The position numbers and the translations under genes are program-made. From Flaveria trinervia (Eukaryota > Streptophyta > Magnoliopsida > Asterales > Asteraceae): a stretch of 64,000 nucleotides of DNA. Below are positions 47,826-59,766 of the stretch, piece after piece. Positions within the stretch are counted from its first letter, which is position 1, and the number at the start of each line of letters is the position of its first letter. A model generated the notes under the pieces. The model worked only from the letters and a program-made list of their open reading frames with translations, did no database searches and was not told where the DNA came from. The DNA is taken from positions 9,609,208 through 9,673,207 of the forward strand of contig CM046456.1 in NCBI GenBank assembly GCA_025506515.1. The letters are read 5' to 3'.

Positions 47826-48030
47826 AATATGGTTATTTATCATCTCGTAGAGTCAGTCAGATACTAAATCAAACAGTCAAGTTTCAGTCAGATGCAGACT
47901 TAGTCAGAACTTCTAACTAGGTCAGTTTCTGACTTAGTCAAATCTGACTGAGTCAGTGGTAATCAAACAACCCTTAAACCACCTAAAGAACCTTCACGAC
48001 ACCACATCATCACTTTCGTTTTGTATTTAA

Positions 48031-48604
48031 CTATGTTAGTATCTCATGTATTACACGAGTTAAATAAATAAAATATTAAATAGTTACTAACGAAATATTA
48101 TGAATTATAAAACGATATTTTGAGATAAGGTACGACTAAAAGTACGAATGCTTAAGGACTTTATGTAATATATCGATGATATCATTTTTTAATATGTTTT
48201 TCATTTTTTTCAAAAAAGGTGTTTTTAAATATTTTGTTTCAAAACAAATAATGTTATTAAAGAATTTTTTTTTTTAAATTTTCTTATTATAACTTTGAGT
48301 TTTAATCATTTTTTTTTCATAAGAATTTTATTTAACAACACAAAATATTTCATACTTTTTAAAAAGTTGATGTGCTAGAAAAGTATTTATTATTTTATAC
48401 CAAAAAGTATTTCTTTAGAAATATATATTTATATAAATATCTTTTTCTTAATTTATAACAAATAATGTTAATCTGAAAAAAAATTAAATGATATCATATT
48501 AGTCAAATTCAATTATTTAATACGAGAGTGAAACGAGAAAAATAAGATTTAAGAGATTTAGAATTGTGTTATGTGTCCGTCAAAATTTTTTTTATTAGTA
48601 TAGA
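48031..48604 (-). mobile_element. ~575-bp non-autonomous Helitron
   Basis: On the minus strand the 5' end TCTATACTAATAAAAAAAAT lies at 48604. The 3' end is a CTCGTGTAATACATGAG hairpin followed by ATACTAACATAG and T at 48031, a slightly degenerate CTAG terminus. The interior TATGAATTATAAAAC block matches the intronic Helitron at 11589. Confidence 0.6.
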
Positions 48605-50906
48605 TAGATTTTAAAAGCTCAAATTATTTATTTTAATAAAAATATTACATATAGTAATAAATTTTAAAAAATATTTTAGCTAAATCATTCATACATATTT
48701 TGCTCAAATTGAATCAATAAACCATCAAATCGAGTTGTCATTGGATTTTTTGTGTCAAGAAGAAAATGGAGGAGAAGATGTGGGGGTCGAAATTTCTAAT
48801 ATATGTAAACATATTAAAAAGTTAAAAAAACATTGATTTTATTAAAAAGTATAAAAATACCTAGAATCAAAATCAACATAAATAATATATATTTTAATTG
48901 GAAAAAAATATATTAAAAGACAAATTAAAACTTATAATTTAAATAAAATATGAAATCTAAATTACTAATCAGAAGTGCTATTAACCTAATAACAAACTAA
49001 ACATAGACAGAATTGTATCTTTCAGGCAACTACTCATATTCATTTGTTCTTGAGTCAAATCTCGTACAAATTCCTACATTTACTTGTCACCTACCACCGA
49101 TAGTTTATAATAGATTGCATGAGAACGATTAAACATGCATTTCAAATGCTTTTTTAGTCACAAGATACATGAATAATATCACATGTCTACTTTATTTCTT
49201 GTAACATATAAAAATATATTGGAAAACTCATGTGACTTAAAATGCGCAATGGGCAATGGCAATGGGTGAAGTAAGCGACCTTTAATAACTTAATATCAAA
49301 CTAAATATAGTCATAGTTGTATCTTTCCAAGGGCAACTACTCTAATTCATGCCTCCTACCTCATAGGCCATAGTCCCGTCGATTTTATCCGTACCCGATT
49401 AACCCGTCCGACCCGATCTCACATATACCCGAAGAAACCCGACCCGAACACCCGTTACCCAAAAACTGATTAAACCGATTCTTGTTCGGGTCGGATTTCA
49501 GATAAACTTTCAAACCTCAAAAACCCGAATAACCCGAAACGAAATAACCCGATCAACCCATATTATAATTAAGTAAATTATATGTATACCCTTGTTTAGA
49601 TTGTCCAAATTGATTAACTTGTTTGTATATAAATATATAATTAAGCACATGTTATAAATTATAGAAGTAAACTAATATAAGTCTACTAATTTTATTAGAT
49701 TTCAAATAGAAACTCACTAAAATCTACTAAATTAAGTCTATTGTTTAATACCCGAATCCCGACCCGAACAACCCGTTATCCGTACAACCCGAAACTGATT
49801 GTCATTCGGGTCGGATATCAGCATGTCATGCCACAATTCTATATATTTCCTTATGGCTTTTGCTTTGCCATTTTCACCTAATATATTACAGAAGAATTGA
49901 ACATGTTGATCATAGATTAAGAAACATGTATTATGTGTATCTTTAAAAATATTTTGATACGTAGAAACTTAACGCTTTTTTATAAAAATATCTTAAAAAA
50001 ATTGTGTGTGGTTTTCGTTTTTTGCCATTTCAATCTACTTCGACGACAAAGGTTAGGTTACTTGGATCTAAGGTTTGGGGGAGGGGAGGAAGTGTGTATG
50101 AGTGAGTGAGAGAGATGATTTAATTTAAAAGGTGTAATTACATATATATGCTCTAAACTTGTAAATTACGTATTTTTTAATTATGTCTAAAGAGTTTTAC
50201 ACATTATGTATTAAAAACTTGTGTTTTGAATATGTACTTTTACATAGATGAAAATATATGCAATTTCCGTATTTTGAAATTACGTATTTTTTCGTATTTT
50301 TTTATTCTTAACTTTGAAAATTTTTATTTAATAAATTATTTTCCAATTTCTTTTTTATTTTACTAATAGGATAGAGTTAGTAACAAGGACATATAATCTA
50401 AAAATATTAAAAAAAATTTAGGTTTGTCATGTGTCATTTTATTGTTTTTAAATGAGGGATATTTTGGTTATTGTATACGATACGTTATCTCATTGTGTTT
50501 AATATTTCTGAAAATTGTGTTTTACCTTTTAAATTATTTCTTTTATTTTGTAGTTCTTTATGTATTATATAAAATTATTATTATTTTTATCATTATGTTT
50601 ACATATTAGGATGACACAATGATATTATTTCAGCAATTATATTTTAGAACTAGTCATATTAGAATAACACAAATGTGTTCGGTAAAATATAATGACACAT
50701 TCATCATTATATTTTATATTTTATAACATTTTCTGTTATTCTTATTGTTTTTAATGTATTATCTAAATTAGCTGTGATTTATATATTAGAAGTACTCATT
50801 ATAAAAAAAACATCACAATGGTGTTCAGGCAAACACAATAAAAACAAGAAAGACACAATAACAAGCAAAGAAACATAATTACGTAATCTTTTTTACTTAT
50901 ATATAT

Positions 50907-50948
<42 letters not shown>

Positions 50949-50950
50949 AT
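48605..50950. other. Intergenic, with an ACCCG-rich block and a diverged direct duplication
   Basis: CAAACTAAACATAGACAGAA...GGCAACTACTC near 48990-49045 recurs diverged near 49297-49350. At 49375-49815, ACCCGAACAACCCG-type sequence frames an AT-rich core, resembling the blocks near 25-26 kb. No gene seen. Confidence 0.45.
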
Positions 50951-51227
50951 AGAGGGGGTTTAAATGAAAACTCCATTTGTTTATAGAACTCTAGAAACCA
51001 CATGAGCCATTAGTTTTATGGCAAAATGGTAATTAACGAAAAATAGAAAAAAGTTATAGATTAAAAAATAACATAAAAATAAAAACACAAAAATGTTTCC
51101 CTCGCTTCCCTCTTTCATAAAATATAAAAAAACACGTTTATATTATGAAATTTATTTTAAACATGTGTAATACCAGATTTACACATGTATATAACAGATT
51201 AATACATGTGTAAATAACGGGTGGAAG

Positions 51228-51301
<74 letters not shown>

Positions 51302-51728
51302 TGGTATGCATCAGAAAGATAAACAATTATTAAAATTAACAGTGAAATTTTTTTGAAAAGATTATATCACGAAAAAAGTTATATGGGTAAGATTATTCGG
51401 AAAATAAACCTCGATAAATTCATGCTGCGAACTCTTTGCATTTATGATTCAATAGGGCTATCCGGATATCTATCTGGGGCTATAACTGGTTCCTCGGCTA
51501 GTGGCATGAACCATGGAATCCGGTAAGGTTTTCGGGTGTTTAGATCGGCCGATAGAAATTATTTTCAGTTCCGAAGGAGGGAAGCTGGATAAAGCAAGGC
51601 AATTCAATTCTTTCACTAGTCTCAGAAGCTCTTTGAGAAGCTGTTAAATGTTTAAAAAATGAAAATGACATGTGATTTACATGTGACTTAAATGTATTAC
51701 TCATATGGTGTTCTTACAAAAAGGTAGT
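50951..51728. mobile_element. MITE of the 9658 family, inverted, cut off by an LTR and carrying an insert
   Basis: It starts AGAGGGGGTTTAAATGAAAA beside (TA)n. It matches the reverse complement of 9658-10185 through AAAACACAAAAATGTTTCCC, GTGAAATTTTTTTGAAAA and GACATGTGATTTACATGTGA up to ACAAAAAGGTAGTT, where a Gypsy LTR begins. Extra DNA inside comprises a TA tract (51234-51298) and a 260-bp foreign block (51382-51643). Confidence 0.65.
51382..51643. other. Foreign ~260-bp insert within the MITE, possibly organellar
   Basis: This block is absent from the related MITE. It is less AT-rich than its surroundings and without TE signatures (GGGCTATCCGGATATCTATC, GAAGGAGGGAAGCTGGATAA). Style and composition suggest plant mitochondrial DNA. 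I cannot identify a gene in it, so the origin is a guess. Confidence 0.35.
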
Positions 51729-54108
51729 TGTGACATCCGTCACCACAAAGTCCGTCATTAATGTGATTATCCGTTAACTTTTCTTTGATCGTTCATTCCT
51801 CATCTTTATTTACTTCTTGTGCGGATATCCTACTTGCTTTAATATCTTTGTGCTTGTGTTTTTTTCGTGAACGTGTGCTATGCTTAAAACTTTTACAAAC
51901 TTCATCATCATTATCACTAAAAATATCATTTTTATATAAAATTATTATCATTAATAAAACTATTTTTAAGTGCCAATTATCATTAAATACATTTTTAACA
52001 TCAATATAACAAACACCTTTAAAGTCGTTTTCAACTGAAACAAACTTTGGGAACTCGGGGCTAAGTGCAGGGACTAAAATTAACATTTTGCAAACTTTGG
52101 ATGGGTATAAAACCCCATTTTCCAGCCCTAACTTCATCTTCTCATTTTTCTTCATTCTTCTTCACTTTTTCTTCATTCTTCTTCACTACACATCTTCTTC
52201 ATCTTTGCACAAAAACCGCTCCGTTACGTCTCGTTTTCGTCGTCTAGACTTCATCTACGACCTAGTCTACTCCATCCTTGCAGGTAGATGACCTTGGTTG
52301 TCCCTTTCTTGCTCGTTTTACTGCTGTCCATTTCTAGGGTTTCGGGTGTTCAGGTCCAACCCGAATACATGTGGCCCGGGTGTGCGTGTGATGTCTTTCT
52401 GCGTGTGCTTCTTGTTTGTGTGTGTTTGTAGTGTGATCTGGAAGTCCTTGTGGTGTAAAACCCGTGCACAGAGCAGCCGGAGGCTGCTCTGCACTTCTGC
52501 AGTCGCGATTCTGTTGTTTGGGCGACTGGGTTGATCATGCGACTAAGCCGTGCGACTGGGTGAGTCGTGCGACTGAGTCATGCGACTGTGTGTATGCGTG
52601 CGATTGAGTCATGCGGATGAGTGTTGCGTGCGATTGAGTCATGCGGATGAGTGATGTGTGCGATTGAGTCAATGCAGATGAATGAGGGGTGCGATTGAGT
52701 CAATGAGGATAAATGTGTGCGATTGTGCGTGTATCGCACGACTGAGTGCCAGTCGAACGAATGAAGGTTTAATCGTACGAATGAAGCTGATTCGTACGAA
52801 TGAAGGTTGATTCATGCGTATGGAGGTTGACTCGTGCGATTGGGTGTTGTGTGGTACGACTGAAAGCCAGTCGTGCGAATGAAGGTTCAATCGTATGAGT
52901 GAAGCTGATTCGTACGATTGAAGGTTGATTCGTACGAATGGAGTGTTGAGTCGAGCGTCTGGTCCTGTTGTGACTGATGATGTTGTGTGTGTGATTTTCT
53001 TTCTTGAATGTCAGGTGATGATAAGGTAACATCAATACAAATGTCATTGCTCGACCACAAAGATTAAAGTCAACGCTATCAAGGCCAAAAATACTATTCC
53101 AAATCAAATCAACCTAACTTTTTACGATTATCAACGACTCATTATGATTACTAATACTTAACAAGTACTTTCTCTTATAACAATGGGAGCTTTACTTAAA
53201 TATCATCGGCAATGGTGACGATGTCTAGTACTTGGATCTACATAAGATCTAATACGTGTGTCTGTTTGTGTGTGTGTGTTACCCACAACCAAACCGATAC
53301 AACCCGAACCGACTGAACATTACTGTGTACTTTATACATATCATTAATGCTTAACGATAACTGTCAATAGGTGTTTGACCGTTCATTGCATATAACTGTT
53401 GGGAACTTTGATCATTCATACTTACCACTTAACAAGTGAGTTTCGTGGCCCCTTTTTATGCTTATACTAGTTTTCAAACATTTACAAACATGGGGGAAAA
53501 GTATGCTCACCCATTTTCTATGCTGTACAACATACATACAATTGACATACTTGGAATCAATGTGCTACTGTTTTGTGAGTACTTATATGATACATGCTTG
53601 AGTCTGCTGTGTGGTTCTTTCTTACAACCATTTAATTCCAGTGTGGAACCGACAGATAGGTATTGGTAGTACTACTTGAGTTGACACCCCCACCCTCATT
53701 ATTGGTATACTAGTTAGTACCAACAGTCGTTAGGAACGGGCCTTGGGTGAATATATTCCGACAAGATTCTTTGTGTACGTCGTTAGGTTTGGTTGTAAAG
53801 CTCATGTCATGTGATTTTGCTTGCTTATAACTGTATTCATGGTATTCCATGACAACATTTATACAACATCAATTACTTATTTACTTTTAAACCTGCGAGC
53901 TCACCAACAATTTTGTTGACCATTTTGAGCATATCTTTTCAGGTGATCATGCTAACTGAAGATCTAGGTGTGCTGCCTTAGTGGAGACCCTAGGATGCAT
54001 TTTGTGGCTAAACTTTGTCTTTTGGAAAACATTGTTGTAGTTTGCTTTAAACAACATTATACTTTTGTAACTTGTTCCCGGGTTGTGGGAATTGCATGCA
54101 ATGTTATT
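51729..54108 (+). repeat. Truncated Gypsy LTR, plus orientation (LTR A)
   Basis: It begins TGTGACATCCGTCACC, as does the LTR read inversely from 57680, and follows it through the GACTGAGTC-type repeats (52510-52960) to TTGCATGCAATGTTATT. It stops about 216 bp short of the expected end. A hand comparison of the last ~165 bp shows roughly 12% difference from LTR B, so it is an older copy. Its open frames are not genes. Confidence 0.85.
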
Positions 54109-55021
54109 GTAGGATCGTTGAAGGGTGTAAGTTACAACACAATAACACAAAGAGGAGATTAACTAAACTTTGATCAAACAGTAAACTGGATTAACCAAGT
54201 AGAGATACTAAGAACACAAGTAATGCAAGAGATAGAACACAAAGAACATAAGTGTATGGTTTTCAAGAATGCAGTATATTGCTTTCTCTATGTTCTATTA
54301 GAAGTGTTACAAGCATATTTAAAAGATACAAGAACATGAGACACTTATACTAAATCCTACAGCCAGCTATACTTTAAAAACTAGCTGGATACAATTGACT
54401 AGACACAACAAAATCAATTGTAGAGTCAAAAGACAGATTGCCTTTTGACTTGTGACTATTACATGCCATAGCTCACATCCTTATCTATTACAAAAAGGAT
54501 AAAGTACATAAAGTAGAAATTTACAAACTCAAGACCTCAATGTATAGTTACCAAAATCATGGACCTTTTCACCAACTCATGTAAGTTGGTGACTTGCAGA
54601 GATGCAGCGGAAAGGTGTCCAGCTTTATGGAACAGTACATCAGATAAAGCATGTTACTAAAAGTATTCGAAAGAAATCTGTCTTCATGAACTTGAAGCTT
54701 CGGAAGACTTTGTCTCTGAGGCTTCGGAAGACTTCATGTTTGGCTTCGGAAGATATTGGTCTTGGATTTGGAAGATTTCACACTTAGAGTATTTTCTGTT
54801 TCATATGTGAAACTTCCTAAGCTTCTTCTTTAATGCACTTGTGCAGCATGCAGGATAGACTTAAGATGTTTAGGTTGCATCAGCCTCTTCATTAATCTCT
54901 ATAAACTCCCCCTAGGCTGATGCTACCAAAACACTTACAAGACTTCAGATATCAACAGTTCTCATTAGGATGATCACCAATCCGTTCTTCATAAGGTGAT
55001 CAGGATCCTTCAGACTGTCAA
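54109..55021 (-). mobile_element. Fragment of the Sirevirus-like Copia element (3' end), minus orientation
   Basis: It is the inverse of about 30680-31590: it starts within the last codons of the accessory ORF, passes the GGGGGAGTTT tract near 54914 and the CTTCCGAAG motifs, and ends at CCTTCAACGATCCTACAAT. Both ends abut Gypsy LTR sequence directly. Confidence 0.8.
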
Positions 55022-57680
55022 TGTCACACCCCCGCTAAGAGCGGAAACACGGGGGCGTAACGAGATGGAAATCGTCATAACACATGGTAAGCGATAGAGA
55101 TGCAATAATAATAATGATGACAAGCGTGTCATGACGACACCCGACAACAAGGGGACTTGTGTCGTGTTTATTCAGTATTCACGACAACATAGCCATAAGC
55201 ATAAACATGATATAAGATAAACATAGATAATAACATTGTATGCAATTCCCACAACCCGGGAACAAGTTACAAAGTGTAATGTTGTTTGAAACAGATACAA
55301 CAATTGTTTTCAAAATGACAAGTTTAGCCCGAAAATGCATCTTAGGGTCTCCACTAAGGCAGCACACCTAGAACCTCAGCTAGCATGATCACCTGAAAAG
55401 ATATGCTCAAAATGGTCAACAAAATTGTTGGTGAGCTCGCAGGTCTAAAAGTAAATGAGTAATTGATGCTATATAAAGTTATTGCAGAATACCGTGCATA
55501 CAGTTATAAGTAAGCAAAATCACATGACAAGATCTTTACAACCAAACCTAACGACGTACACAAAGAATCTTGTCGGAATATATTCACCCAAGGCCCGTTC
55601 CTGGCATCTGTTGGTACTAACTAGTATACCAACACGAGGGTGGGGGTGTCAACCCAAGTAGTACTACCAATACCTATCCGTCGGTTCCCACACTGGAATT
55701 AAATGGTTGTAAGAAAGAACCACAAAGCAGACTCAAGCATGTATTAGATAAGTACTCACAAAGCAGTAGCACGTTGATTCCAAGTATGTAAATTGTATGT
55801 AAGTTGTACAGTATGAAAACGGGTGAGCATACTTTTCCCCCATGTTTGTAAATGTTTGTAAAGTAGTATAATCATAAAAAGGAGCTGCAAAACTCACAAG
55901 TTAAGTGGTAAGTATGAATGATCAAAGTCCCAACGGTTGTATGCAATGAATAGTCAAACACTTATTGACAGTTATTGTTTAGCATAAATGATATGTGTAA
56001 AGTGTATAATAATGTTTGGTCGGTTCGGGTTGTATCGGTTCGGTCGTGGGTAGCACACACACAAACGGACACACGTATAAGATCTTATGTAGATCCAAGT
56101 ACTACGAGTAGTCGTCATTGCTAACGACATCCGTATAAAGATTCCATTGTTATAAAAGATAGTACTTGTTAAATATTTGTAGTCCCAAATGGGTTGTCGA
56201 TAATTGTAAAATGTTAGGTTGATTTAAATTGAAATAGTATGTGCATGTTGATAGCGTTGACTTTAATCTTTGTGGTCAAGCAATGACACTTTTACTAATG
56301 TTACCTTATCATCACGAGACATTCAGAAAGGAAATTCACACTCAAACATCATCAATCACACAACATGACCAGACGCTCGACTCAACACTCCATTCGTACG
56401 AATCAACCTTCAATCGTACGAATCAGCTTCATTGGCAAGATTGAACCTTCATTCGTACGACTGGCATTCAGTCGTACCACACAACACCCAATCGCACGAC
56501 TTAACCTCCATACGCACGAATCAACCTTCATTCGTACGAATCAACTTCATTCGTATGACTGAACCTTCATTCGTACGATTGCCCTTCAGTCGTGCGATAC
56601 ACGCACAATCGCATGCATTCATTCATCCGCATTGACTCAATCGCACACACAGTCATCCGCATTGACTCAATCGCACACACAGTCATCCGCATTGACTCAA
56701 TCGCACACACACTCATCCGCATCGACTCAATCGCACACACACTCATCCGCATTGACTCAATCGCACACACATTCATTCGATCGCACAACTCAGTCGCATG
56801 AAATCCCTAGTCGCACGATTCAGTCGCCCGAATGACACAGTCGCATGAATCAGTCGCACGACTCACCCAGTCGCACGACTCAGTCGCATGACAGACCCAG
56901 TCGCCTGAACTGCATGTTCGCGACTGCTGAAGTGCAGAGCAACCTTCGGCTGCCCCAAGCATGGGTTTTACACAACAAGGACTTCCAAAATCACACAACA
57001 AACACACACGACAAGAAGCACACGCAGAAAGTGATCACACGCACCCACACGACCTCTTGTGTTCGAGTTGACCCGAACACCCGAAACCCTAGAAATGGAA
57101 AGCAGTAAAACGAGCAAGAAATGGACAACCAAGGTCGTCTACCTGCAAGGATGGAGTAGACTAGGTTGTAGACGAAGCCTAGACGTAGAAAACGAGACCA
57201 AATGGAGCGTTTTTGGTGCAAAAGTGAAGAAGATGGGTGAAGAAGAAGAAAGTGCAGAAGAGTGAGGAAGATGGAGAAAAATGGATGGGAATGGAGTTTT
57301 TATACCCATCCCAGGTTGCAAAATGTCCATTTTAGTCCCTGCACTTAGCCCCCGAGTTTCCAAAGTTTGTTTCGGTTGAAAACGACTTTAAGCGTGTTTG
57401 TTATATTAATGTTAAGAGTGTGTTTAATGGTAATTGATGGCTTAAAATGGTTTTATTAATGATAATGGTTATAATTAAAATGATATATTTGGTGATAATG
57501 GTGATGAAATTTATAAAACGTTTAGGCTTAGCGCACGTTCACGGAGGAAGTACAAGCACAAGGGTACTAAAGCAAACATAATTCTTAAAACGTGGAGTTC
57601 ATGGAGAAGAGAAAGAATAATTAAAATAATTCTATGGTTAATTATGTTGTTCGATGGACCTGAAGGTGACGGATGTCACA
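55022..57680 (-). repeat. 3' LTR of the Gypsy element (LTR B, ~2.66 kb)
   Basis: On the minus strand it starts TGTGACATCCGTCACC directly after the polypurine tract and ends GGGGGTGTGACA at 55022. It contains the 30-bp tandem repeat at 56626-56775 and many CGACTGAGT-type motifs (56370-56900). Its outer ~980 bp match the other LTR at 63005-64000; a hand count over the first ~375 bp gives about ten substitutions and one short duplication. Confidence 0.9.
56626..56775. repeat. 30-bp tandem repeat within the LTR (5 units)
   Basis: The unit CATCCGCATTGACTCAATCG plus CACACACAGT is repeated five times with few changes. A diverged version exists in LTR A near 52590-52720. The repeated-peptide frames across it are artefacts. 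Confidence 0.9.
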
Positions 57681-57693
57681 GTATCCCCCAGTT
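57681..57693 (-). other. Polypurine tract of the Gypsy element
   Basis: On the minus strand AACTGGGGGATAC immediately precedes the 3' LTR and would prime plus-strand synthesis. Confidence 0.8.
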
Positions 57694-57965
57694 GAGAGAA
57701 TTTCGTCCCGAAATTCAGCTGGAGTTAGGTCCAAGAGTGTCATCCACGAATAGGTGTGGATATTTAAGTTTCATCTGATCTTCCCGTTCCCATGTAAACT
57801 CTAGCCCTCACTTTGAATTCCACCTCACACGAACAATTGGTATTCTACTACGCTTCAACTGTTTGACCTTATGATCCATGATCTCAATGGGTTCCTCAAT
57901 AAAATGAAGCTTTTCATCAATTTTGATATCCTCAATTGGTACGTGAAGTGATTCGTCAGCCAAAC
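57690..57965 (-). pseudogene. C-terminal chromodomain-like end of the Gypsy polyprotein
   Basis: Minus-strand reading gives HVPIEDIKIDEKL, EEPIEIMDHKVKQLKRS, RIPIVRVRWNSK, then after one frame break FTWEREDQMKLKYPHLF. This is the integrase-tail chromodomain pattern of plant chromoviruses (Tekay/Del type) as I recall it. Such a domain directs integration to heterochromatin. Confidence 0.6.
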
Positions 57966-59390
57966 ACTCTTGAGGTTTGACACATGAAAAGTATCATGCA
58001 CACACCGTTGAGTTCTTGTGGTAACCTTAATCGGTACGCCACTGGACCAATCCTTTCCATAATCTCGAATGGTCCAACGTATCTTGGGGCTAACTTCCCT
58101 TTCTTTCCAAACCGAACAATTCCTTTCCAAGGAGAGACTTTGAGTAACACTTGATCCCCAACGTTGAATTCTAGAGGCTTCCGATGGTTGTCGGCATAGC
58201 TCTTTTGGCGACTTCTCTAGCGGCTTTAGTCTATCTTTTTCGGAAGATCTTGTTGGTTGTTTCCTGAATGATCTCTGGGCCTGTTAACTGACTTTCACCA
58301 ATCTCAGCCCAACAAACGGGTGATCTACACTTCCTTCCGTACAATGCTTCGAACAGAGCACACCCAATGCTGGTATGGTAGCTGTTATTGTAAGAGAACT
58401 CAATCAATGGTAAATGAGTGTCCCAACCACCACCAAAGTCGATTTCACACGCTCTCAGCATGTCTTCTAGTGTTTTATGGTTCTTTCACTTTGGCCATCT
58501 GTCTGAGGGTGATAGGCGGTACTCATGTCTAATCGAGTGCCCATCACTTTCTGTAGTGTCTGCCAAAATTGTGAAGTGAATCGGCCGTCACGGTCGGATA
58601 TGATTGACACCGGCACTCCGTGGCTTGTCACGACCTCTTTTATGTACAATCTCGCCAACTTGTCCATTTTGCAGTCTTCTCGGTTTGGCAAGAAATGCGC
58701 TGATTTCGTCATTCGATCCACTACGACCCATATCGAGTCATGCTCGTTTCTCGCTCGAGGGAGTTTGATAATGAAATCCATAGCTATGTTCTCCCATTTC
58801 CATTTAGGAATCTCAGGTTGTTGTAATAGTCCCGATGGTTTCTAATGTTCAGTTTTAACTTTCGAGCATGTCAAGTATCTGCTGATGTACATGGCAACGT
58901 CTTCCTTCATGCCTGGCCACCAGTACAGATCTTTGAGATCATGGTACATCTTGTCTGCGCTAGGATGAATCCAATATCGCGTCTTGTGTGCTTCATCCAT
59001 GACCAAGGTACGTACACCTCCCCATTTGGGTACCCATATACGGTCCACGAAGTACTGTACACCATCGTCCTTGCACATCAGTTGTTTATCCAACCCTCGG
59101 AATTCTTCTCCCGCAAGGTTTTCTTCTTTCAACGCCTCACTTTGTGCAATTTGGATCTGAGCTTTCAAATTCGTTTGAATGGTCAATCCCAAAGCTCGAG
59201 CACGTAGTGGTTTCATGCGTTCTTTGCGGCTTAGAGCATCAGCCACCACGTTAGCTTTCCCCGGATGATACCGGATTTCACAATTGTAGTCACTAAGAAG
59301 CTCTACCCAGCGTCGCTGTATTGAGTTCCTTCTGATCCAGGATATGTTGAAGACTTTTATGATCTGTGTAGATGATGCATTTGGTTCCAT
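57956..59390 (-). pseudogene. Gypsy integrase region, several frameshifts and stops
   Basis: Reading down the minus strand: HPSADKMYHDLKDLYWWPGM (zinc-binding domain), then MDFIIKLPR, VDRMTKSAHFLP, SDRDGRFTSQFWQ and TAYHPQTDGQSERTIKH (DDE core with both Asp blocks and the Gln-Ser-Glu block), then FSYNNSYHTSIG, and KLAPRYVGPFEIMERIG of the C-terminal domain. The frame breaks near 58840, 58465, 58230 and 57960, so it cannot be translated whole. Confidence 0.85.
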
Positions 59391-59745
59391 ACATGTAATT
59401 CCTCCATATTTTGAGTGCGAATACTACATCGCCCAACTCAAGATCATGAGTTGTGTAGTTCTTCTCGTGCACCTTAAGTTGTCGCGAAGCGTAGGCAATC
59501 ACCTTATCTTTCTGCATTAGTACACATCCCAACCCTTGATGCGAAGCATCACAGTATACCACAAAATCATCAGTTCCGTCTGGGAGGGACAATATCGGTG
59601 CATTACACAACTTATCTTTCAGAGTTTGGAACGCTTGTTCTTGTGTATGTCCCCAATCAAACTTCTTGTCTTTCTGGGTCAGCAGTGTTAACGGCTGAGC
59701 GATCTTTGAAAAGTTTGCGATGAAACGACGATAGTATCCGGCCAA
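59293..59745 (-). pseudogene. Gypsy RNase H region
   Basis: Contains FVVYCDASHQGLGCVLMQ, VIAYASRQLKVHEKNYTTHD and IIYTDHKSLQHIL, the catalytic blocks of Ty3/Gypsy RNase H. The usual DLEL-A-VVFAL block reads DLELGDVVFAL. A frame change joins it to the integrase frame near 59330. Confidence 0.85.
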
Positions 59746-59766
59746 TCCTAAGAATTGCCGAATCTC

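Larger units (their letters stand above)
46661..47974 (+). mobile_element. PIF/Harbinger-like element carrying only a Myb-like ORF
   Basis: Left end AGGGCGTGTTTGATTTG; right end, read inversely, AGGGTTGTTTGATTACC. The bases next to both ends read TTAA, agreeing with the three-base TWA target of Harbinger. The interior has a GC-rich 5' part, a tandem-repeat block (47030-47480) and a Myb/SANT-like ORF. No DDE transposase is present in 1.3 kb, so it would depend on another copy. Confidence 0.55.

Noticed and set aside
51785..52291. Small open frames near the left end of LTR A
   Set aside because: They lie within an LTR, are Ser/Phe-rich by composition and are not shared in frame with LTR B.
56567..56835. 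Repeat-containing peptides on both strands in the LTR
   Set aside because: They arise from the 30-bp tandem repeat; no codon bias or domain supports them, and the corresponding part of LTR A differs in frame.
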